Source: Caproicibacterium lactatifermentans (GTDB lineage: Bacteria > Bacillota > Clostridia > Oscillospirales > Acutalibacteraceae). From it: DNA of 64,000 nucleotides. The translations under genes were made by a program, and so were the position numbers. The DNA is taken from assembly GCF_013315815.1 (NCBI RefSeq), contig NZ_CP046051.1, positions 558,001 through 622,000 on the forward strand, in the 5' to 3' direction. Under the pieces are notes generated by a model. The model did no database searches. It saw only the letters and a program-made list of their open reading frames with translations, and was not told where the DNA came from. This document shows positions 60,001 to 64,000 of the stretch, piece after piece (position 1 is the first letter of the stretch; each line of letters begins with the position of its first letter).

Positions 60001-61512
60001 ATGGCTATTAGAGGCATACACTCACCTGTTACCGATATCCGCCGCAAGGTCTTTACTGAGGTGGCACGTCTTGCTTATGAGGGTGGAGATTATTCGCGTA
60101 TCGAAGAACTCCCTTATAAAATTGTCCCTGGAAATGATGCCAGCTACCGTACCAGTGTCTTTTTGGAGCGTGCCATTGTCGGTGAACGTCTGCGGCTTGC
60201 CATCGGCCTGCCGCTGCGTCCAGCGGACCAGCATGCCCCCATTTCGGACGGCATTGTGGAAAGTGCGATTGCAGAGAAGTACTATGACCCGCCGCTGGTG
60301 AACGTGATCAAGTTTGCCTGCAACGCCTGCCCGGAAAAATCCGTTCATATTACAGAAATGTGCCAGAACTGTCTGGACCACCCCTGCCGGGAAGTCTGCC
60401 CCCGTCACGCTATCAGCGGTGAAAACGGAAAGAGTGTTATCGACCAAGAACTCTGTGTAAAGTGCGGCCGGTGCGTCAACGTGTGCCCGTACCATGCTAT
60501 CATCCATATAGAGCGCCCGTGTGCGGCGGCCTGCGGCATGAACGCTATTTCTTCCGATGAGTACGGCCATGCAACCATCGACTATGACAAGTGTGTTTCC
60601 TGCGGCCAGTGCCTGGTCAGCTGCCCGTTCGGCGCTATTTCGGACAAGGGTCAGATTTTCCAGGTTATCCACGCTATTAAAGAAGAGGGCGAGATTTACG
60701 CCGCAATCGCACCGGCCTTTGTCGGACAGTTTGGTCCGGAAATGACACCGGAAAAACTGCGTGCTTCGTTCCAAAAGCTTGGTTTCACCGATGTGGCAGA
60801 AGTTGCGGTCGGCGCTGACCTCTGTACACTGGAGGAAGCGCATGATTTCCTCGACAAGGTTCCGGAGAAACTGCCATTCCTCGCAACCTCCTGCTGCCCG
60901 GCGTGGTCGGTTATGGCAAAGAAGGAATTCCCGCAATTCGCTCCCCGCATTTCTATGGCGCTTACGCCAATGGTCCTGACAGCACGCCTGCTGAAAAAAG
61001 AGCATCCGAACTGCAAGGTGGTCTTTGTTGGCCCCTGTGCCGCAAAGAAGCTGGAAGCCAGCCGCCGCTCTATCCGCAGTGATGTCGACTTTGTGTTGAC
61101 GTTTGAGGAAGTCATGGGTATGTTCGAGGCGCGCGGCGTCGATTTGGTCGCGGCACTGCCGGACAGCCAGCTGAACGAAGGCACAGCGGCCGGCCGTGGA
61201 TTTGCTGTCAGCGGCGGTGTGGCTAAGGCTGTTGTAGATGTTATTAAGAAGATTGACCCGGACCGTGACATAAAGGTACAGGCGGCACAGGGACTGCGGG
61301 AATGCCGCCAGATGCTACGCGTGGCAAAGGCCGGTAAATACGACGGCTATCTGCTGGAAGGCATGGCATGCCCCGGCGGCTGTGTAGCTGGTGCGGGAAC
61401 ACTGCAGCCCGTTGCAAAGTCTTCTGTACAGGTAAAGCAGTATGCCAGTAAGGCAGACAAAAAGAACGCATTGGAAAGCCCCTACGAAGATATTGCGGAC
61501 AAGCTGGACTGA
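60001..61512 (+). CDS. [FeFe]-hydrogenase-like 4Fe-4S protein, group-B type
   Basis: A 503-residue iron-sulfur protein. The N-terminal third has cysteine clusters for several 4Fe-4S centres (CNACPEK, CQNCLDHPCREVCP, CVKCGRCVNVCP, CVSCGQCLVSCP). The H-cluster domain shows L1 TSCCPAW (C298, C299), L2 GPCAAKKLE (C346) and L3 EGMACPGGCVAGAG (C457, C461): all H-cluster cysteines are present. The TSCCPAW and GPCAAKK variants point to group B rather than the group A enzymes. Expected to link ferredoxin to hydrogen; activity not proven. ATG 60001 follows AAGGAG. The HydEFG maturases are not in this window. Confidence 0.85.
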   Translation: MAIRGIHSPVTDIRRKVFTEVARLAYEGGDYSRIEELPYKIVPGNDASYRTSVFLERAIVGERLRLAIGLPLRPADQHAPISDGIVESAIAEKYYDPPLVNVIKFACNACPEKSVHITEMCQNCLDHPCREVCPRHAISGENGKSVIDQELCVKCGRCVNVCPYHAIIHIERPCAAACGMNAISSDEYGHATIDYDKCVSCGQCLVSCPFGAISDKGQIFQVIHAIKEEGEIYAAIAPAFVGQFGPEMTPEKLRASFQKLGFTDVAEVAVGADLCTLEEAHDFLDKVPEKLPFLATSCCPAWSVMAKKEFPQFAPRISMALTPMVLTARLLKKEHPNCKVVFVGPCAAKKLEASRRSIRSDVDFVLTFEEVMGMFEARGVDLVAALPDSQLNEGTAAGRGFAVSGGVAKAVVDVIKKIDPDRDIKVQAAQGLRECRQMLRVAKAGKYDGYLLEGMACPGGCVAGAGTLQPVAKSSVQVKQYASKADKKNALESPYEDIADKLD

Positions 61513-61544
61513 GTTTTCTGCATCATCTGTACACAAGAAAAAAC

Positions 61545-61584
61545 AAAAGTGCCTTGTCCGGCAGTGCCGGCGGGGCACTTTTTT
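61545..61584 (+). terminator. Terminator of the hydrogenase-like gene
   Basis: AAAAGTGCC (61545-61553) pairs with GGCACTTTT (61574-61582) around an inner CCGGCA/TGCCGG stem, with the T-run reaching 61584. Confidence 0.88.
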
Positions 61585-61612
61585 AGAGGCAAAGGAGGAC
61601 AAAAACGGCAGA

Positions 61613-62710
61613 ATGCAGAAAATGAAACGAATTGTACAGCCGCTGCTTAGGTGGTTCCAGCGGAATGCACGGGACCTGCCGTGGCGGCATCATCCCACAC
61701 CGTACCGAGTCTGGATATCCGAAATTATGCTGCAGCAGACACGTGTGGAAGCGGTAAAAGGATATTTTGAGCGCTTTTTGAAGGCGGCACCGGATATTCC
61801 TTCCCTGGCGGCACTTCCGGAGGAACGGCTGCTGAAGCTGTGGGAAGGGCTGGGCTATTATTCCCGCGCCCGTAACCTGCAGAAAGCGGCAAAGGTAGCT
61901 GTCGAAAAATACGGTGGACGATTGCCTGCTTCCTATCCGGAACTGCTGACACTGCCGGGAATTGGTCCCTATACTGCCGGTGCCATTGCGTCCATTGCGT
62001 TTCACCTGCCGGTTCCGGCGGTGGACGGCAATGTCCTGCGGGTGTGGATGCGTTTGACAGCGGACAGTGCCGATATTTCGGACCCCACCGTCAAGCGCTG
62101 CGTAGAAGCGGGCGTTCAGGCAATTCTGCCGGAAGAGCACAGCGGTGATTTTAATCAGGCAATGATGGAACTGGGTGCCACTGTTTGTGTACCGAATGCG
62201 CCGCCAAAGTGTGAAAGCTGTCCGCTGGCGGAGCTGTGTGCGGCACATACTGCCGGCGGAGAACAGCAGTATCCGGTGAAGAAGCCAAAGCCGCCGCGCC
62301 GAATAGAACAGCGGACACTTTTTTTGCTGCAGCAGGGGGGACGTTTGGCACTGCGCCGCCGGCCGCCAAGGGGACTGCTGGCTTCCATGTGGGAACTGCC
62401 CAGCGAGAATGGTGCGCTGGACCAGCGGCAGGCGGTGCAGGCTGTGCGTGCGATGGGGTTGGAGCCGGTCCGTCTGCTTCCGCTTCCGCCGGCTAAACAT
62501 ATTTTCACCCATATCGAGTGGCACATGACGGGCTGGCGTGTCCTGCTGGCTCCGCCTGTATCGGCGCCGGACCTTGTGTGGGCCAGTATAGAAGAACTGC
62601 GGGAACGCTATCCGCTTCCCAGTGCTTTCCGTCCCTATCTCAACGCTTTTTTGGAAAAAACAGAGCAGAGCGGGGACACAAATGCATATTCCGCACAGCG
62701 GAAACAATAA
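61613..62710 (+). CDS. mutY: A/G-specific adenine DNA glycosylase
   Basis: A 365-residue base-excision repair enzyme removing adenine opposite 8-oxoguanine. Helix-hairpin-helix with LPGIGPYTAGAIASIAF and the catalytic Asp in PAVDGNVLRV, the 4Fe-4S motif C-x6-C-x2-C-x5-C (CVPNAPPKCESCPLAELC), the catalytic Glu in SEIMLQQTRVE, and a C-terminal MutT-like domain that recognises 8-oxoG (MWELPSE, FTHIEWHM). The frame is open from 61442; ATG 61613 is the first after AAAGGAGG, although 14 bases away. Confidence 0.95.
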   Translation: MQKMKRIVQPLLRWFQRNARDLPWRHHPTPYRVWISEIMLQQTRVEAVKGYFERFLKAAPDIPSLAALPEERLLKLWEGLGYYSRARNLQKAAKVAVEKYGGRLPASYPELLTLPGIGPYTAGAIASIAFHLPVPAVDGNVLRVWMRLTADSADISDPTVKRCVEAGVQAILPEEHSGDFNQAMMELGATVCVPNAPPKCESCPLAELCAAHTAGGEQQYPVKKPKPPRRIEQRTLFLLQQGGRLALRRRPPRGLLASMWELPSENGALDQRQAVQAVRAMGLEPVRLLPLPPAKHIFTHIEWHMTGWRVLLAPPVSAPDLVWASIEELRERYPLPSAFRPYLNAFLEKTEQSGDTNAYSAQRKQ

Positions 62711-62742
62711 AATAAAAGAGTGTGTTAAAAAGGAGGAAAGCT

Positions 62743-63504
62743 ATGCAAGATGAAAAAAGGTTCGCTGTCCTTATCGACGCGGACAATGTTTCGGGCAAAT
62801 ATGTCCGATATATTCTGGATGAAATCAGCAACAATGGTGTTGCAACGTATAAGCGCATTTACGGGGACTGGACAAAGCCTTCCCTCGCTTCCTGGAAAAA
62901 TGTGCTGCTGGAGAATTCTATTATTCCGTTTCAGCAGTACGGCTATACAGCAGGGAAGAGTTCGACCGATTCGGCCATGATTATTGACGCGATGGATATT
63001 CTGTATTCCGGTCATGTGGATGGTTTTTGTTTGGTTTCCAGCGACAGCGACTTTACCCGTTTGGCGGCCCGCCTGCGGGAGGGCGGAATGGTTGTAATCG
63101 GCATGGGCGAAAAAAAGACACCGGCGCCCTTTATTGCGGCGTGCAACAAATTCCGCTATTTGGAAGTGCTGGAGCAGCAGGCGGAAGAGAATGAAAAAGC
63201 CTCGGATGCTCCGACCAAACCGGAAATGGTGCCGCCGGACAAAATTATTAACAGCATCTATAATATGGTGCGGGATAACGCCGATGAGGACGGCCGTGTG
63301 CTGATTGGCGATGTAGGAAATATGTTGGTGCGCCGCTATCCGGATTTTGATGTGCGAAACTACGGCTTTAAAAAGCTGAGCCAGTTTATCGGTTCCCTGG
63401 ATATGTTTGATGTTGTTAGTGTGCTGGCAGAAAACGGCCGCAACCGCATTTATTATGTTATGGAAAAATCCATTCCCCGCCGGAAACCGAAGATACATGT
63501 GTGA
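62743..63504 (+). CDS. NYN-domain (LabA/DUF88-type) protein with OST-HTH/LOTUS-like C-terminus
   Basis: A 253-residue cytoplasmic protein. Residues 1-145 form a PIN-like NYN nuclease domain with the acidic residues in LIDADNVSGKYV, STDSAMIIDAMD and SSDSDFTRLAARLRE; then a linker and a 75-residue region (IYNMVRDNADEDGRVLIGDVGNML, FKKLSQFIGSLDMFDV in parts) that matches an OST-HTH RNA-binding fold. Such proteins are presumed ribonucleases acting on structured RNA. AGGAGG is 6 bases before the ATG. Possibly co-transcribed with mutY (32-base gap). Confidence 0.87.
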   Translation: MQDEKRFAVLIDADNVSGKYVRYILDEISNNGVATYKRIYGDWTKPSLASWKNVLLENSIIPFQQYGYTAGKSSTDSAMIIDAMDILYSGHVDGFCLVSSDSDFTRLAARLREGGMVVIGMGEKKTPAPFIAACNKFRYLEVLEQQAEENEKASDAPTKPEMVPPDKIINSIYNMVRDNADEDGRVLIGDVGNMLVRRYPDFDVRNYGFKKLSQFIGSLDMFDVVSVLAENGRNRIYYVMEKSIPRRKPKIHV

Positions 63505-63575
63505 CCGGTGCGAAAACAAATTTTTTATTGCCGCGAGTAACAAATCTTTAACTGGTATTTTATTCTGGTCCGCTT

Positions 63576-63597
63576 TATAATGAGTATGTACACATAC
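63576..63597 (+). promoter_or_regulatory. Promoter element with overlapping inverted repeat before the last gene
   Basis: TATAAT (63576-63581) is followed directly by GTATGT-AC-ACATAC (63584-63597), a 6-2-6 dyad across the expected start site. The -35 is weak, so an activator or a repressor could act here. Confidence 0.4.
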
Positions 63598-63730
63598 GTT
63601 CCAGAAAATGTTCATTCATGGGTAAATTCCCCTGTAAGCAAAGCAACCATTTTCCGGACAGATGAAAACAGCCTGCCCATTTTGACGGCAGATGCGCTGT
63701 ACAACGCAAAAAGGAAGTAGAGTAGAGAAA

Positions 63731-64000
63731 ATGTCAGAGAGAAAAAAAGTGAGTGCGGTCGAGCGGCAGAAAAAGCGCACAAGACGCCACGCCGCAATTG
63801 TTCTAATCTGTATTGTATTGGTTGCGGCGCTTGCCGGTGGTACTTATGGAATTACCCGTCTGTTGGTGCACCCGAAAACGGGAACAGCAGTGTCTTCCTC
63901 TGCCGTTTCCAAGGCGTCCACTGCGAAAGATTCTTCCACCTCGGCTTCTTCTGCTGCGGCTGCTTCTTCCGCACAGGCCTTTGAGGTCAACAAGACTGGC
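63731..64000 (+). CDS. Membrane-anchored secreted protein, 3' end outside the window
   Basis: Ninety codons remain open to the edge. A basic cytoplasmic start (SERKKVSAVERQKKRTRRH), one transmembrane or signal-anchor helix (AAIVLICIVLVAALAGG), then a Ser/Ala/Lys-rich linker. The build suits an extracytoplasmic enzyme such as a polysaccharide deacetylase, SGNH hydrolase or D-Ala-D-Ala carboxypeptidase, but nothing in the visible part decides. The ribosome site is weak (GTAGAGAAAATG). Confidence 0.7.
   Translation, partial: MSERKKVSAVERQKKRTRRHAAIVLICIVLVAALAGGTYGITRLLVHPKTGTAVSSSAVSKASTAKDSSTSASSAAAASSAQAFEVNKTG

Overview
The window is chromosomal DNA of a low-to-mid GC Gram-positive anaerobe, most likely a spore-forming Clostridia of the Oscillospiraceae/Ruminococcaceae type. 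The indicators are sporulation genes (bofA and two CotF-like coat proteins), an oxygen-sensitive metabolism ([FeFe]-hydrogenase-like protein, siroheme/4Fe-4S reductase-like protein, a thioredoxin-reductase-like flavoprotein without an NADPH motif), a type III glutamine synthetase, a HrcA/CIRCE-controlled clpB, a DUF4364 protein, a second type IIA topoisomerase pair, and frequent GTG/TTG starts behind strong AGGAGG ribosome sites. The assignment rests on gene content only. No rRNA, CRISPR array, prophage or intact insertion sequence is seen.

Layout. 1-8770: the 3' end of glycogen phosphorylase, a histidine phosphatase, a YdcZ-type transporter, a small coiled-coil protein, acylphosphatase, a large secreted L,D-transpeptidase with tandem repeats, and a cysteine desulfurase/RNase HI pair. 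8771-9456 has no convincing gene but carries a near-consensus promoter and a run of hairpins ahead of a ribonuclease J. 9457-19370 is a housekeeping block: rnj, gdpP, rplI, dnaB, tilS, hpt, ftsH. 19481-23736 encodes a type IIA topoisomerase pair, followed by an amino-acid ABC importer, secG, rnr, bofA, small regulators, metY, and spore coat genes with asnB.

35718-40680 is an AT-richer, decaying accessory island. It held a LytTR/GHKL two-component system and a three-permease ABC exporter. The regulator, kinase, third permease, ATPase and a further gene are frameshifted or truncated. The island is bounded by asnB on the left and by a remnant of a second asnB C-terminus on the right, beside an 88-bp inverted-repeat element.

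40765-51419: an HD-domain protein, a GntR-controlled ABC exporter, clpB, a second ABC exporter, signal peptidase I, glnN (divergent, with an attenuator-like leader) and tRNA-Leu(CAA). 51650-64000: a SARP-like regulator, a gamma-carbonic-anhydrase-like protein, the redox flavoprotein, the siroheme reductase-like protein, an iron-siderophore/cobalamin-type ABC importer, DNA polymerase IV, a group-B-like [FeFe]-hydrogenase, mutY, a NYN-domain protein and the start of a membrane-anchored secreted protein.

Regulatory themes read directly from the sequence are HrcA control of clpB, terminator hairpins inside the leaders of glnN and clpB, an 8-bp stem that would mask the ribosome site of a coat gene, and two strong promoters that fire antisense to annotated genes. 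All database-style identifications are from recognised motifs and family knowledge; no searches were run.
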